Part shown: positions 1-8,589 of the stretch, in pieces
How the letters are laid out: each line of letters opens with the position of its first letter
Position numbering within the stretch: position 1 is the stretch's first letter
Assembly (NCBI GenBank): GCA_028716845.1
Contig: JAQUPF010000003.1
Span: forward strand, 182,008-246,007
DNA length: 64,000 bases
DNA from: a bacterium
GTDB lineage: Bacteria; Auribacterota; Tritonobacteria; UBA1439
Direction: 5' to 3'
The notes under the pieces: model-generated
Databases searched by the model: none
What the model was told of the DNA's origin: nothing
Seen by the model: only the letters and a program-made list of their open reading frames with translations
Made by a program: the position numbers and the translations under genes

Positions 1-491
1 TACTTCCGGTAGAGCGACCAGTCGGGACGGGGCAGGCCCTCGAGGTCCTCCCGGAGGGGGCGGACCTCGTTCCTGACGATCTCGCCGTCGCGCTTGACCC
101 AGAGGTTGGGGATGCGCCCGATGTCGCCTCCCCTCTCCATGGCCTCCGCGAGCTCGAGCAGGGCGTCCTCGCCCTCGCCGACGCAGACGACGTCCACGCC
201 GTCCCGTTCGATCATCTCGGGGCAGACGGTCGGGTGGGCGCCGCCGAACACGGTCGCGGCGCCGAGGTCACGCCTGACGCGCGCGGCGAGCCGCAGCATG
301 CCGACGTGCTCGCCGGTCGTGACGGAGAACCCCGCGATCCGCGGGCCGAACCGCGCGAGCTCGACGAGAAGGTTCCGCTCGAGCGCGGTGACGAAAACCT
401 CGCACTCGTGGCCCGCCGCCCGGAGGACGGCGGCGAGGTACATGACGCCGTGGTATTCCTGGGGGAAGCTGTGGACGAAGGCGATCCTCAT
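1..491 (-). CDS. B12-binding radical SAM protein, N-terminal part (runs off left edge)
   Basis: Only the N-terminal ~163 residues are in the window; the gene continues past position 1. The start MRIAFVHSFPQEYHG leads into a Rossmann-like cobalamin-binding fold, with the GGAHPTVCPEMI segment and the VGEGEDALLELA segment typical of the B12-binding domain in this radical SAM class. The CxxxCxxC cluster motif would lie beyond the edge. The ATG at 491 overlaps the TGA of the upstream gene by 4 bp (ATGA), so the pair is translationally coupled. The substrate is unknown; family members methylate or rearrange lipids, tetrapyrroles and sugars. The conserved His of the DxHxxG motif of classical B12 mutases is not evident, as is usual for this radical SAM class. 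Confidence 0.85.
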   Translation of the reverse strand, partial: MRIAFVHSFPQEYHGVMYLAAVLRAAGHECEVFVTALERNLLVELARFGPRIAGFSVTTGEHVGMLRLAARVRRDLGAATVFGGAHPTVCPEMIERDGVDVVCVGEGEDALLELAEAMERGGDIGRIPNLWVKRDGEIVRNEVRPLREDLEGLPRPDWSLYRK

Positions 492-1933
492 TTATCGACG
501 TTGTCGTAGCCGTAGATGTGGTAGTAGATCATCGTGTAGCCGAAGTCAAGGCCGTAGCGGACCCCCCTCGAGAGGTAGAGGGCGAGACGGATGAAGTAGC
601 GGAGCCGCTGCCGCAGGATCATCCTGAGGAGGCGCCGGCCGAAGGTGAGGAAGTAGGCGGCCTTCTGGTACAGCTCGACCTTCCGGACGCTGAGCGCCTT
701 CGATTCGACCACGGCGCCGAAGGTGATGTTGTCGGCCGCCTTCCAGCGATCCTCGTCTATCCATCCGCCGTACTGGTGGATCTGCCTGCACCCCTCCTCG
801 GTGAACGGCTTGTAGATGAAGAAGGCGGTCCTGTTCGCGTCGAGCTCCATCGCGAGGCGTATGGTCTCACGGAGCGTCGCGGGGGTCTCCGCGGGGCCCC
901 CGAGGATGTTGAACGCGGTGAAGCCGATCCCGTTCGCGCGCGCGATCCGGAAGATCTCCTTGATCTTCTCCTTCGAGATGTGCTTCCCGTAGACCTCGTT
1001 CCTGATGAAGTCGTTCCCCGCCTCGATCCCCACCCTGAGGAGCGCGCATCCCGACTTCCCGAGGAGCTCCAGCTTCTCCTCGTCGAGCTGGTCGATCCGG
1101 GCGAACATGCTGTACTTCAGCTCCCCCCACGCGCCCGTCTCCATGTACGCCTCGCAGAACGGTCTGAGCCATTTGATGCTCGCGGTGGGGATCTGGTCGA
1201 AGAGCTGGGCGAGGCGCATGTTCCTGTGCCTGTATTTCTCCCACTGGAAGGCGATCTCCCGCGCGTAGGCGACCGGCTCCCGGATCCGGTAGTAGCGCCC
1301 CTCCACGGCCTCCGAGATGCCGTGGGCGTCGCAGTAGGTGCACTTGTAGGGGCAGCCGCGCGTGCCGATGATGTAGAGCATGCCGAGGAAGTAGAAATAG
1401 AGGTCGAGGTCCTCCCAGAGATTCCAGTCGGGGATGGGAAGGGCGTTGATGTCCTCTATGAATCGGCCCTTCCCCGTCGTGACGACGGCGCCGTCCCGCT
1501 TCGTCCAGACGCCCGGGATGCCGGCGAGATCCCCTCCGCGCTCCCGCCGGTCCAGGTACTCCGTGAGGGTGCACTCGCCGTCGCCGATGAAGAGGGCCTC
1601 CACGCCGGGGATGGAGAGCGTCTCCTCGGGCTTCAGGGAGGCGTGGTAGCCGCCGAGGATGACGGGGAGGCCGCAGTGCCGCCCGACGTGCTCGATCACC
1701 GCCCTGACGTACTGCATGTACATGGTGTTGCAGGAGATCCCGATGATGTCCGGCCGGTCCCGCCCGATGTCCGCGAGGATTTTCTCCCGCCAGCGCCGCC
1801 TGCGGAAGGTCAGGTCGGTGATGGTGGCGCGGTGGTCCGTCCGTTCGTTCAGCCAGGTCGCGAGGCAGGTGATGGCGATATCGAGGGCGCTGTAGTCGCC
1901 CCCGAGCGTCGCGTTGACGAACTTGATCTTCAC
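488..1933 (-). CDS. B12-binding domain-containing radical SAM protein
   Basis: A 481-residue protein. Residues ~1-140 form a cobalamin-binding fold (VILGGYHASLKPEET near 91-105, FIGDGECTL near 115-123). The radical SAM barrel follows, with Cys194, Cys198 and Cys201 in GCPYKCTYCD binding the [4Fe-4S] cluster. The barrel signature LLRVGIEAGND and a basic C-terminal tail (RRLLRMILRQRLRYF) follow. The start is GTG at 1933, chosen because it overlaps the preceding stop as GTGA and gives the expected N-terminus KIKFVNA. It is the middle gene of three overlapping B12-radical SAM genes, so the three products may act in sequence on one substrate. The reaction is not predictable from sequence; methylation at unactivated carbon is the commonest activity in the class. 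Confidence 0.88.
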   Translation of the reverse strand: MKIKFVNATLGGDYSALDIAITCLATWLNERTDHRATITDLTFRRRRWREKILADIGRDRPDIIGISCNTMYMQYVRAVIEHVGRHCGLPVILGGYHASLKPEETLSIPGVEALFIGDGECTLTEYLDRRERGGDLAGIPGVWTKRDGAVVTTGKGRFIEDINALPIPDWNLWEDLDLYFYFLGMLYIIGTRGCPYKCTYCDAHGISEAVEGRYYRIREPVAYAREIAFQWEKYRHRNMRLAQLFDQIPTASIKWLRPFCEAYMETGAWGELKYSMFARIDQLDEEKLELLGKSGCALLRVGIEAGNDFIRNEVYGKHISKEKIKEIFRIARANGIGFTAFNILGGPAETPATLRETIRLAMELDANRTAFFIYKPFTEEGCRQIHQYGGWIDEDRWKAADNITFGAVVESKALSVRKVELYQKAAYFLTFGRRLLRMILRQRLRYFIRLALYLSRGVRYGLDFGYTMIYYHIYGYDNVDK

Positions 1934-3303
1934 CGGAAGAACCTCCGCATCTTCACCATGAGCTTCCTGATCCCCGACGGGGTGAGGAGGTGGCGCATGA
2001 TGTAGCGCCACCGGCGCGGCTTGAGATAGAAGCTGAACAGCGCCATCTTCTGGTAGCGCTTGAGCGTCCGCGCGGGCAGGTTCGGGTCCTCGAAGGCGCG
2101 CTTCGAGTAGTAGTTGAAGTCGGCGTAGTTCGTGCTGATCCTGTAGTTGAGGCCCCTGACCATGTCGTGCAGGTACGTCCCCGGGAGCGGCGTCGTGATG
2201 TTGAAGGTCGCCTCGTCGATGTCGAGGGCGGCGGCGAATCGGATGGTCTCCCGCAGCTCCTCCCTCGTCTCCGTCGGCGCACCGAGCATGAAGAAACAGC
2301 CCGCCCTGATCCCCGCCCGCTGGGCGGCGGCGACGGTCCTCCGGATGTTCTCGAGGCGGATCCGCTTCCGATAGACCTCGTCGAGTATCCGCTGGCTCCC
2401 GGACTCGGCCCCCACATGGAGGTAGCGGACGCCGGCCCGGTACATCCGGCGGAGCATCGCGTCGTCGGTCAGGTCCGCCCGCGCGTTGCATGCCCAGAGG
2501 ATGTCGAGCCGGGCGGCGATGAGGCGGTCGCAGAGCTCGCCGAGCCAGCCCTTGTGCGCGGTCAGGGTGTCGTCGTGGAAGAAGATCCCCCGGACGCCGT
2601 ACTCCTCCTTCAGTGACGTGATTTCCTCGACGATGTTCGCCGGGCTCCGCAGGCGCAGCCGCTTCCCGAAGATCCTGTTGAGCGTGGGCTGGCAGTAGGT
2701 GCACCGGAACGGGCAGCCCCGCGACGCCACCACGGTCGTCCCCCGGATGTCCGTCCCCAGGATGTCGAGGTAGTGCCAGGAGGCCATGTAGCTCTCCATG
2801 TCGAAGAGCCTGCGCTCGGGGAAGCGGATCGAATCGAGGTCGGCGATCGGCTCGCGCGGCTCCGTCGTCACGATCCGCCCGCCTTCCCTGTAGCAGATGC
2901 CCCTGATCCCGCCGAGATCGCGCGACGGCGCCCGCTCGACGATCTCGACGAACGTCCGCTCCGCCTCGCCGAGGGCCACGACGTCCACGTCGTCGAGGAG
3001 GGTCTCCGGGAGGACCGTCGCGTGCGGACCGCCGGCGACGACGAACGCCCCCAGCCCGCGTGCCCGGCGGGCGGCGGCGATCCCGCGCTCGAAGCTCATC
3101 GTGTCGAAGAAGATCCCCGCGACGCCCGGCCGGGCCGCCCCGATCGCCGCGTGGAACTCCTCCGCGCTCCGCATGAACGTCCCGTCCACGAGCGTCACGC
3201 GGTCCCGCAGGGCCGGCGGGAGATTGGACGCGAGGTACCCGAGGCCGAGCGGCGGATCGCCCGACGGCGAGTGGAGCCGTGGAAACACGAGCGCGATGTT
3301 CAT
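1930..3303 (-). CDS. B12-binding domain-containing radical SAM protein
   Basis: A 457-residue protein opening with MNIALVFPRLHSPSGDPPLG, the typical first strand of the B12-binding fold. VVAGGPHATVLPETLL (88-103) and ALGEAERTFVEI are the other landmarks of that domain. Cluster ligands are Cys197, Cys201 and Cys204 in SRGCPFRCTYCQ, and VGAESGSQRIL marks the barrel. The tail FSFYLKPRRWRYIMRHLL matches a C-terminal motif shared by most B12-radical SAM proteins in this window. It is the first gene of a three-gene overlapping unit. A TATAAT-like -10 lies 25 bp upstream of the ATG, with a perfect 12-bp palindrome further up. The Shine-Dalgarno sequence is weak. Confidence 0.88.
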   Translation of the reverse strand: MNIALVFPRLHSPSGDPPLGLGYLASNLPPALRDRVTLVDGTFMRSAEEFHAAIGAARPGVAGIFFDTMSFERGIAAARRARGLGAFVVAGGPHATVLPETLLDDVDVVALGEAERTFVEIVERAPSRDLGGIRGICYREGGRIVTTEPREPIADLDSIRFPERRLFDMESYMASWHYLDILGTDIRGTTVVASRGCPFRCTYCQPTLNRIFGKRLRLRSPANIVEEITSLKEEYGVRGIFFHDDTLTAHKGWLGELCDRLIAARLDILWACNARADLTDDAMLRRMYRAGVRYLHVGAESGSQRILDEVYRKRIRLENIRRTVAAAQRAGIRAGCFFMLGAPTETREELRETIRFAAALDIDEATFNITTPLPGTYLHDMVRGLNYRISTNYADFNYYSKRAFEDPNLPARTLKRYQKMALFSFYLKPRRWRYIMRHLLTPSGIRKLMVKMRRFFR

Positions 3304-3328
3304 GTCAGGAGCCGTTCATTGAATTTTC

Positions 3329-3360
3329 ATTATATCACAAGGGGGGAACCGTCCGGACGG
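3329..3360 (-). promoter_or_regulatory. Probable promoter with palindromic operator
   Basis: Read on the minus strand, TATAAT (3334-3329) lies 25 bp before the ATG at 3303. A perfect 12-bp palindrome, CCGTCCGGACGG (3349-3360), is centred about 23 bp upstream of the -10, where a regulator could overlap the -35 position. No good -35 hexamer is visible, so an activator or an extended -10 may be needed. The sequence shows only the motifs; function is inferred. Confidence 0.45.
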
Positions 3361-3418
3361 CACCGTTGAAACGCGGATCCGTAGCCGCGCGGGAGGGCGG
3401 TCCCCGGCCGCCCGGGCC

Positions 3419-4834
3419 TCACCATATCGAGCCGGCCGCCTTCGCGAGCATCTGGAACTCATGCCACGATCGCACCGAGAGGAGCCTCCTGGCGACGTAG
3501 GACGGCCGGCAATAGAACGATTTGAAAAACCGCTTCTGCCACCGGTCAAGCTCATCGGCGGGAAAGACGGAAAAGTAGTTTCCCATCTCGGCGATGGACT
3601 CCCGCCTGCCGCGGGTATATTCCGCCCAGAAATCCCGCCCCGTCTCTTCCATCACCTGGGAATACAATCTCGATGGAGGGCACGGCGTGAGCTTGTTCAC
3701 CTGGATGAAATCGCAGGAGAGCGATTTGGCGAATCGGATGGTCCTTTCGAGCGAAACGCGATCCTCTCCGGGGTTGCCGATCATGAAGAACGCGAGCGTG
3801 GAGATGCCCGCCTCGCGCGCCCATGCGAACGCCGCGCGAATCCGCTCGAGCGGGATGCTGCGACTGAGCATTCTGAGGACCTCGGCGTCCCCGGATTCGA
3901 CACCCATGTGTATCTTGAAGCATCCCGCCTGATGCATCGCCTTGAGCATCTCGGGGTTCACGAGATCCGCGCGCGTCCTGACCGACCAGAGCACGTCGAT
4001 CCCCCTGGTGCGAATGGCATCGCAGATGGCAAAAACCCTGTCCGGGCTGAGCGTAAAGGTCTCGTCCTGGAACCAGATCTCCCGTATGCCGTGCCTCCTG
4101 TAGCATTCCTCGATCTCGTCGATGACGTGCCCGGCGCTGCGCATCTGGTAGGTGATGCTCCCCACGTCGCAATACGCACATTTGAAGGGGCAGCCGTAGC
4201 TGGATATCATCACAGTGATCGGCCGGCGCTTCGACATGACGCACCTGTACGCGTGGTTCGGGAGCAGGTGCCGCGCGGGGAATGGCACCTCCTCAAGGGA
4301 GGTGCCCCGGTCCCGCCGAGGCGTCTCCCGCACGGCACCGTTCCTCCTGTGGATGAGACCGTTGACATGCTCGAGATCGCCGGAGCCCTCTTCGAGGGCG
4401 CGGAGCAGCGCGGGAAGGCTCTCCCACCCCTCGCCGACGATTCCGTAGTCGATGCAGGAGTGCGAGAGCGTCTCGCGGGGGTAGATGCCCATGTGCATCC
4501 CCCCCACGATGACGGGGAGGGGATATCGCTCTCTGACTGCGGCAATGGAGGGGAGGACGTCCAGGAAGGATTCCGTTATCAGGTTGTAGCAGACGGCCGC
4601 CGGCCTGAACCGGACCAACTCCTCCGCGATGTCCCGCGGCGACATCTTCAGCGCGAACGCCTCGATGTAATTGACATCGAACCCCTCCCTCTCCAGCGCG
4701 CCCGCGAGGTAGGCGAGGCTCAGGTTGGGCAGTATCTGAGCGACATCGGTATAGGCCCTGCGCACCTTCTCCGTGTACATGAGCTCGGGAACCGCCTGCG
4801 GCAGATTCACGAGCGCGACCCTGCACGCGTTCAT
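3419..4834 (-). CDS. B12-binding domain-containing radical SAM protein
   Basis: A 471-residue protein. The B12-binding half begins CRVALVNLPQAVPELMY and contains VIVGGMHMGIYPRETL and GIVGEGWESL. The [4Fe-4S] ligands are Cys215, Cys219 and Cys222 in SYGCPFKCAYCD. WFQDETFTLS and IHMGVESGDAEVL follow as barrel landmarks. The C-terminus FFKSFYCRPSYVARRLL carries the F-Y-x-R-P-x-Y-x-x-R tail motif common to this region. The ATG at 4834 overlaps the TGA of the upstream radical SAM gene by 4 bp, and MNACRVALVN is the natural domain start; longer in-frame extensions upstream read through that neighbour and are shadows. The product probably acts with the 4831-5895 enzyme; the substrate is unknown. Confidence 0.88.
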   Translation of the reverse strand: MNACRVALVNLPQAVPELMYTEKVRRAYTDVAQILPNLSLAYLAGALEREGFDVNYIEAFALKMSPRDIAEELVRFRPAAVCYNLITESFLDVLPSIAAVRERYPLPVIVGGMHMGIYPRETLSHSCIDYGIVGEGWESLPALLRALEEGSGDLEHVNGLIHRRNGAVRETPRRDRGTSLEEVPFPARHLLPNHAYRCVMSKRRPITVMISSYGCPFKCAYCDVGSITYQMRSAGHVIDEIEECYRRHGIREIWFQDETFTLSPDRVFAICDAIRTRGIDVLWSVRTRADLVNPEMLKAMHQAGCFKIHMGVESGDAEVLRMLSRSIPLERIRAAFAWAREAGISTLAFFMIGNPGEDRVSLERTIRFAKSLSCDFIQVNKLTPCPPSRLYSQVMEETGRDFWAEYTRGRRESIAEMGNYFSVFPADELDRWQKRFFKSFYCRPSYVARRLLSVRSWHEFQMLAKAAGSIW

Positions 4835-5895
4835 CCGCCGGCCCTGATGGTGAACTGTTTCAACCAGTGCCCGATCGTCGAGGGATGGAGGGAGAACATC
4901 AGATTGAGCTCGGTATGGCACGCCTGGATGCACGCCCTGCAGGGGATATCCCCGAGGTTCCGGAACGCGCGGGCGAAGCCGACTTTCCTGAAATCGAGGT
5001 ACCTCCGCTTGTCTTTGCGATCGATGAACGTCGAGCCGCAGTGATACACGGACCCGTCGATGTCGATCATGCAGAACAGCTTCCCGGCCCAGCATTTCAC
5101 CCGCCTGTCCACGAGAGAGGGGAGGAAGCATTGACGATGGTCCGGCCATTTCAGCATGGCATACCTGATGCTTTCCGGAGAGGAGATGACGGGCGCGCCC
5201 TCCTTCCGCCTGCGGAGCAACGTCTCGCCGGCGCGGCGGTATTCCTCATCGGAGAGGAGGAGGTCCTCCAGCGGATGCCGCGTCTGGAAACCGGCGGGCT
5301 GATCGATCCCCTGCGGGTAGTGCAGGCACTGGAAATTGCATCGGAAATCATATTTCCTTGCGGTCTCCAGGATATAGTCGATATGGGGCGCATTGCGCTT
5401 CGTGAGGATGGTCGTGGTAAGGAAGGGGATCCCATGCTCCTTCAGAATCTCGAATGCGCGGAGCAGGTGCCGAAAACTCCCCCTCCCCTTGAGACCGTCG
5501 TGGACCTCCTCGGGGCCCTCGAAGCTCAGGAAGAGGTAATCGACCCCCGCGAGGGCGTTGATGCGCGCGGGGATGAAATGCTCCCGCACGGAGAGGGTGA
5601 GATAGAGCCCCCGCCCCTTGATATGGCGTATTATTTCGCCTATGTCGTCCCGCATGAGCGGGTCGCCGCCGCTCAGGTGCATCCGCTGGGTACCGGCCTC
5701 CCTCGCCTCGTCGGCAAGGCGGAGGACGTCCTCGAGTGGAAGATCCTTCTCCCCCGTTCGCGAAAGGTTGCAGTACGCGCAGTTGGCGGGGCAGCGATTC
5801 GTTATGTCCACCCACACGGCGAGCGGCGTCCTGACCCCGAAGAGGTGTGCCTTTGCAACGGCGGCCCCTATCTTTACGACCCTCGCCCATTCCAT
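4831..5895 (-). CDS. Radical SAM protein with SPASM-like Cys-rich C-terminus
   Basis: A 354-residue enzyme without a B12 domain. After a short helix, LAVWVDITNRCPANCAYCN places the cluster Cys at 35, 39 and 42. The SAM-binding segment MHLSGGDPLMRDDIGEII follows. The C-terminal third is Cys-rich (CFLPS, KCWAGKLFC, YHCGSTF, CRACIQACHTELN) and resembles a SPASM/twitch domain carrying auxiliary Fe-S clusters. It ends in a motif (ELNLMFSLHPSTIGHWL) seen in related form in the enzymes at 21,630 and 23,840. Family members act on peptides or on sugars and nucleosides; here the context favours glycan or lipid precursors. The ATG at 5895 was chosen because homology with the paralogue relic at 8226-8506 begins just after it. 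Confidence 0.85.
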   Translation of the reverse strand: MEWARVVKIGAAVAKAHLFGVRTPLAVWVDITNRCPANCAYCNLSRTGEKDLPLEDVLRLADEAREAGTQRMHLSGGDPLMRDDIGEIIRHIKGRGLYLTLSVREHFIPARINALAGVDYLFLSFEGPEEVHDGLKGRGSFRHLLRAFEILKEHGIPFLTTTILTKRNAPHIDYILETARKYDFRCNFQCLHYPQGIDQPAGFQTRHPLEDLLLSDEEYRRAGETLLRRRKEGAPVISSPESIRYAMLKWPDHRQCFLPSLVDRRVKCWAGKLFCMIDIDGSVYHCGSTFIDRKDKRRYLDFRKVGFARAFRNLGDIPCRACIQACHTELNLMFSLHPSTIGHWLKQFTIRAGG

Positions 5896-6046
5896 GGGAT
5901 TCAATCGCCTTTTCGAGGTACCGATCCGCGCCTGCGCGGATGGAACATCCTTCGCGCCCGCCTTCTCCGGCGCGGCAAGGTAGTGGAGTACAAGGGTTGC
6001 GGCTATGCGGGGGAAGTGTAGCATACCTGCAGCGGACGGCCACACC

Positions 6047-6066
6047 AAAAACCCCGTCGGAGGGGG
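6047..6066 (-). terminator. Possible intrinsic terminator after the 6074-7135 gene
   Basis: On the minus strand just past the stop of the 6074-7135 gene lies CCCC, a 6-nt loop, GGGG, then TTTTT. The stem is short (4-5 bp, all G:C) but is followed at once by five T, as an intrinsic terminator requires. It separates this gene from the next minus-strand unit, which starts at 5895. Confidence 0.4.
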
Positions 6067-6073
6067 CGTAGAA

Positions 6074-7135
6074 TCAGTAACTGGGATAGGTGAGCAGCGA
6101 TGCGAGGTAATCCCGCAGCCGGCGGGGCATGCACTCCCTGCAGCTCGGCGACTGCATTTCCCCTCGACGGATTTTCGACCTGAAGGCCCGGTACTTCTCC
6201 CCGTTCCAGACGGCGCTGAAGGAGGATTCCGCAATGTTGCCCATCACGTCGCTCCTGTCGAGGAGCCGGCAACAGGGGGTGACGTCCCCGGAGGCCGTGA
6301 TGTAGGACGATATCCAAGGCTTCATGCAGGAGCGGCTCTCCATGCCGGGGAGCGAGGGATCGTGCATCTTCCGCCAGTAGGCGGGGAGGTTTCTCGAGAT
6401 GAATCGCAGGTTCGTGGGAATCCGGATGCGCCGCGCATGCGCCCGCGCTCGCGCCACCGCGCGCGTGATGTCCTCATATGCGACACCCCCCAGTAATTCC
6501 CCCCATATCCTCGCGGATCCGAAGGAGTAGCCAAACATGAAATAGACGAAGGCGATTTGGTGCAGGCGCGCGAAGTCGAGGATATCGCTGAGTTCCCCGA
6601 TGTTGTTCTTTTGGATCACGACGTTGAGCTGGACGACGGGCCGGCGACGGGAGGTTGACAACAGTTCATCGATATTCTCGACCAGCCTCGCATATCGGCC
6701 GTTGATCCTGATGCGAGCATAGGCCTCCTCGGAGGCCGCATCCATCGAGATCCTGAGGGAATCGAGCGGCGATTCCGCGATTGCCCTCATTCGATCACGG
6801 CTCAATATGCCGTGGGTGTTCGCGGCGGTGGTGATCCCCTGCGTCCCGGCGATCCGCAGCATCTCGAACATGTCCGGGCTCATGAACGGCTCCCCCGTGC
6901 CGCAGAACAGGACCGAGCGCGGGGCCGCATCCCCGATCAGGTTTCGGAACAGTCCGATCGGGAGATCGCGGTCCTCCGCGTCGAATTCCCGCCTGAAGCA
7001 TTGCACGCAGCGGAGGTTGCACCGGTTGGTGGTCTCTATCTGAAGATAGAGCGGCATGGATCCCGCGGTCGTCGATCCCGCGAGATACCTCAGGAGCAAG
7101 CACGCGGCCCTTGATGCATCGGTTCCGAGGCGCAT
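6074..7135 (-). CDS. Radical SAM/SPASM domain protein
   Basis: A 353-residue enzyme. The radical SAM core opens with YLQIETTNRCNLRCVQCF (cluster Cys39, 43, 46), followed by VLFCGTGEPFMSP in place of the usual GGEP SAM-binding segment. The half-barrel contains SLRISMDAASEEAYARIR. The C-terminal SPASM region has the spacing C-MKPW, GDVTPCCR, CRECMP, consistent with an auxiliary [4Fe-4S] cluster. Length and layout match the general radical SAM/SPASM family that includes peptide-maturing enzymes and sugar dehydrogenases. No small precursor peptide gene is visible nearby, so a RiPP role is not supported. It seems to be a single-gene unit with a candidate terminator just downstream. Confidence 0.87.
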   Translation of the reverse strand: MRLGTDASRAACLLLRYLAGSTTAGSMPLYLQIETTNRCNLRCVQCFRREFDAEDRDLPIGLFRNLIGDAAPRSVLFCGTGEPFMSPDMFEMLRIAGTQGITTAANTHGILSRDRMRAIAESPLDSLRISMDAASEEAYARIRINGRYARLVENIDELLSTSRRRPVVQLNVVIQKNNIGELSDILDFARLHQIAFVYFMFGYSFGSARIWGELLGGVAYEDITRAVARARAHARRIRIPTNLRFISRNLPAYWRKMHDPSLPGMESRSCMKPWISSYITASGDVTPCCRLLDRSDVMGNIAESSFSAVWNGEKYRAFRSKIRRGEMQSPSCRECMPRRLRDYLASLLTYPSY

Positions 7136-7439
7136 AGGTCAGGCACAGGGAGATGCCCCGCTTTCGACGCCAGCATACAACATCCTCGTTCTCCCTACAA
7201 GCGGCTTCCCCGCGGCTTCCCCGCGGGAGCCATGGGCGGTGCGGCGGTTTGGAGCGGGCGGTGCTATAATGCCCGCGAAGGAGGTGGCGCATGACGAAGG
7301 TTCTTTTAGCCCTACTTTCGCAACCGGACCTTAAAATCCTCTTTTTCCGCGGGTGAGATGTACATAACCGCCTGCGCCGCACCATGCGGATGTCCAGAAG
7401 TACGTGTAGTACAGACCTCCCCCCTTTCCAGAGACGATC
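7136..7439. other. Intergenic scar: promoter relic and probable left end of a decayed IS
   Basis: This stretch holds no intact gene. An 11-bp unit (GCGGCTTCCCC) occurs twice at about 7201-7222. From about 7240 to 7305 the sequence closely matches 12,068-12,136, the promoter and first codons of the epimerase gene, including gctataatgccc and an ATG at 7291 encoding MTKVLL. Similarity stops at about codon 6 and the frame ends soon afterwards. The following ~130 bp leads into the transposase remnant and probably contains its left terminus; I could not define a terminal inverted repeat with confidence. Confidence 0.55.
7240..7308 (+). pseudogene. Truncated 5' relic of an epimerase gene (promoter plus ~6 codons)
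   Basis: The -10 TATAAT (7265-7270), a Shine-Dalgarno GAAGGAGG and the ATG at 7291 (MTKVLL) align with the intact epimerase at 12,122 with only a few mismatches and one indel. Downstream sequence is unrelated. The simplest reading is a duplicated copy of the epimerase whose body was lost when the IS inserted or when a deletion formed. The promoter may still fire into the IS remnant. Confidence 0.6.
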
Positions 7440-8226
7440 ATGATGAGGGAGGCTTGCGCCATCATGTACCTGAAGTGTCATCGACGATTCAAGGACGGAA
7501 AGGAGCATCGTTACTGGAGCATCGCGGAGAAGCGCCGCTGCGCCGGCGGGCGCACCGTGGATCGGCATGTGGTGTACCTCGTGGAGATCAATGACAGGCA
7601 GAGAGAGTCATGGCTGCGATGTATTGAAGCGTTTGATGTACCCACTCGTCGGCAGACGCGCCTTGCATTGTTTCCCGCAGATCGGCCCGTTCCCGCGCAT
7701 GCGGCGGAGTACGGGGTGCAGGTGAAGCCGGGCGAGTTCGCCTTGCGCCATCCGCGGCAGCGGGGATCGTGCTGGGTGTGCTGCCGGGAGCGGGAAGAGC
7801 TGCACCTTGATCGGTTCTGGCGGCAGCGACTTGAGGACAGTCGGGAGGGGACCTCGTGGCATCACGTGCTGATGGTGCTCGCGGCGTACCGGTTGATTGA
7901 TCCGGGGAGCGAGTGGCGGCTGCATCGGCAGTGGTACGAGCACAGCGCCATGGAGGATCTGTTGGGTGAGGACTTCTCCGTGGCGGGCAAAGATACGCTG
8001 TACCGGTGTCTGGATAAGGTGGTGGAGCACAAGGATACGCTCTTTTCGTTTCTCGCGGAGCGGCGGATGCGCGCGCCAGAGGCATGCAGTACGTCGTCGG
8101 GACGCCCAAGGGCCGTTTGAATGTGCTGGAGCGGGGGTTGCTCGATCGGCCGTGGGAAGAGGCGCGTCCGAGCGTGCAGGTCAAGCTGCTGCCGCATGAG
8201 GATGAGTTATACGTATGGGTGCAGAG
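7440..8226 (+). pseudogene. Decayed IS1634/IS4-type transposase with internal deletion
   Basis: The N-terminal part (MYLKCHRRFKDGKEHRYWSI, then VVYLVEIND) is characteristic of IS1634/IS4-family transposases and is open to about 8076 (FSFLAERRM). The frame then jumps. In the next frame MQYVVGTPKGRLN and VQVKLLPHEDELYVWVQS match the region that in full-length relatives lies well beyond the catalytic Asp residues. The central DDE portion is therefore missing, probably ~150-200 residues, and the C-terminus is cut at about 8226 where radical SAM sequence begins on the other strand. The element cannot transpose. The length of the deletion is my estimate from family layout. Confidence 0.8.
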
Positions 8227-8506
8227 CCGCGCGCGCTCCACGATCTCGCCAATGTCGTCCCGGATGAGGGGGTCGCCGCCGGTGAGGTGGAGCCGGACGC
8301 ATCCCATTGCCGCGAGCTCGTCCATGATGCGAAGGGAGCCCCGCAAGCGGCATGTCCCTCTTCCCCGTCCGCGACAGATCGCAGAAGGCGCAGTCCGCCG
8401 GGCAGCGGTTCGTGATATCGATCCAGACGGCGAGCGGCGTCCGCCCGCCCAGGAGGCGCGCGCGGAGCACCGCCCTCCCGGCCCGTAAGAGTTGCCGGCT
8501 GTTCAT
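8226..8506 (-). pseudogene. Truncated, frameshifted radical SAM gene (paralogue of 4831-5895)
   Basis: From the ATG at 8506 the product reads MNSRQLLRAG..., then LAVWIDITNRCPADCAFCD, near-identical to the same region of the gene at 4831-5895 (VWVDITNRCPANCAYCN). A frameshift near 8350 moves the frame; the second frame continues RGSLRIMDEL then LHLTGGDPLIRDDIGEIVERAR, again matching the paralogue. Similarity ends at about 8226, exactly where the transposase remnant ends on the opposite strand. Only the first ~95 codons survive, so it cannot encode an active enzyme. Confidence 0.85.
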
Positions 8507-8589
8507 CGATGCCGCCCCCTCCGCGGCATGCGGGCATAGGCGTCAGTCCCGAAACGCATGATCAGAAGGACTTCTTTCCGCAAAGCGCC

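Noticed and set aside
518..2005. Long plus-strand open frame opposite the first radical SAM genes
   Set aside because: Arg/Glu/Asp/Pro-rich antisense shadow with no fold signature; the minus strand has recognised domains over the same span.
8084..8488. 134-codon plus-strand frame with transposase-like start
   Set aside because: Only the first ~48 codons match a transposase; the rest is antisense of the radical SAM relic. It was treated as part of the pseudogene.
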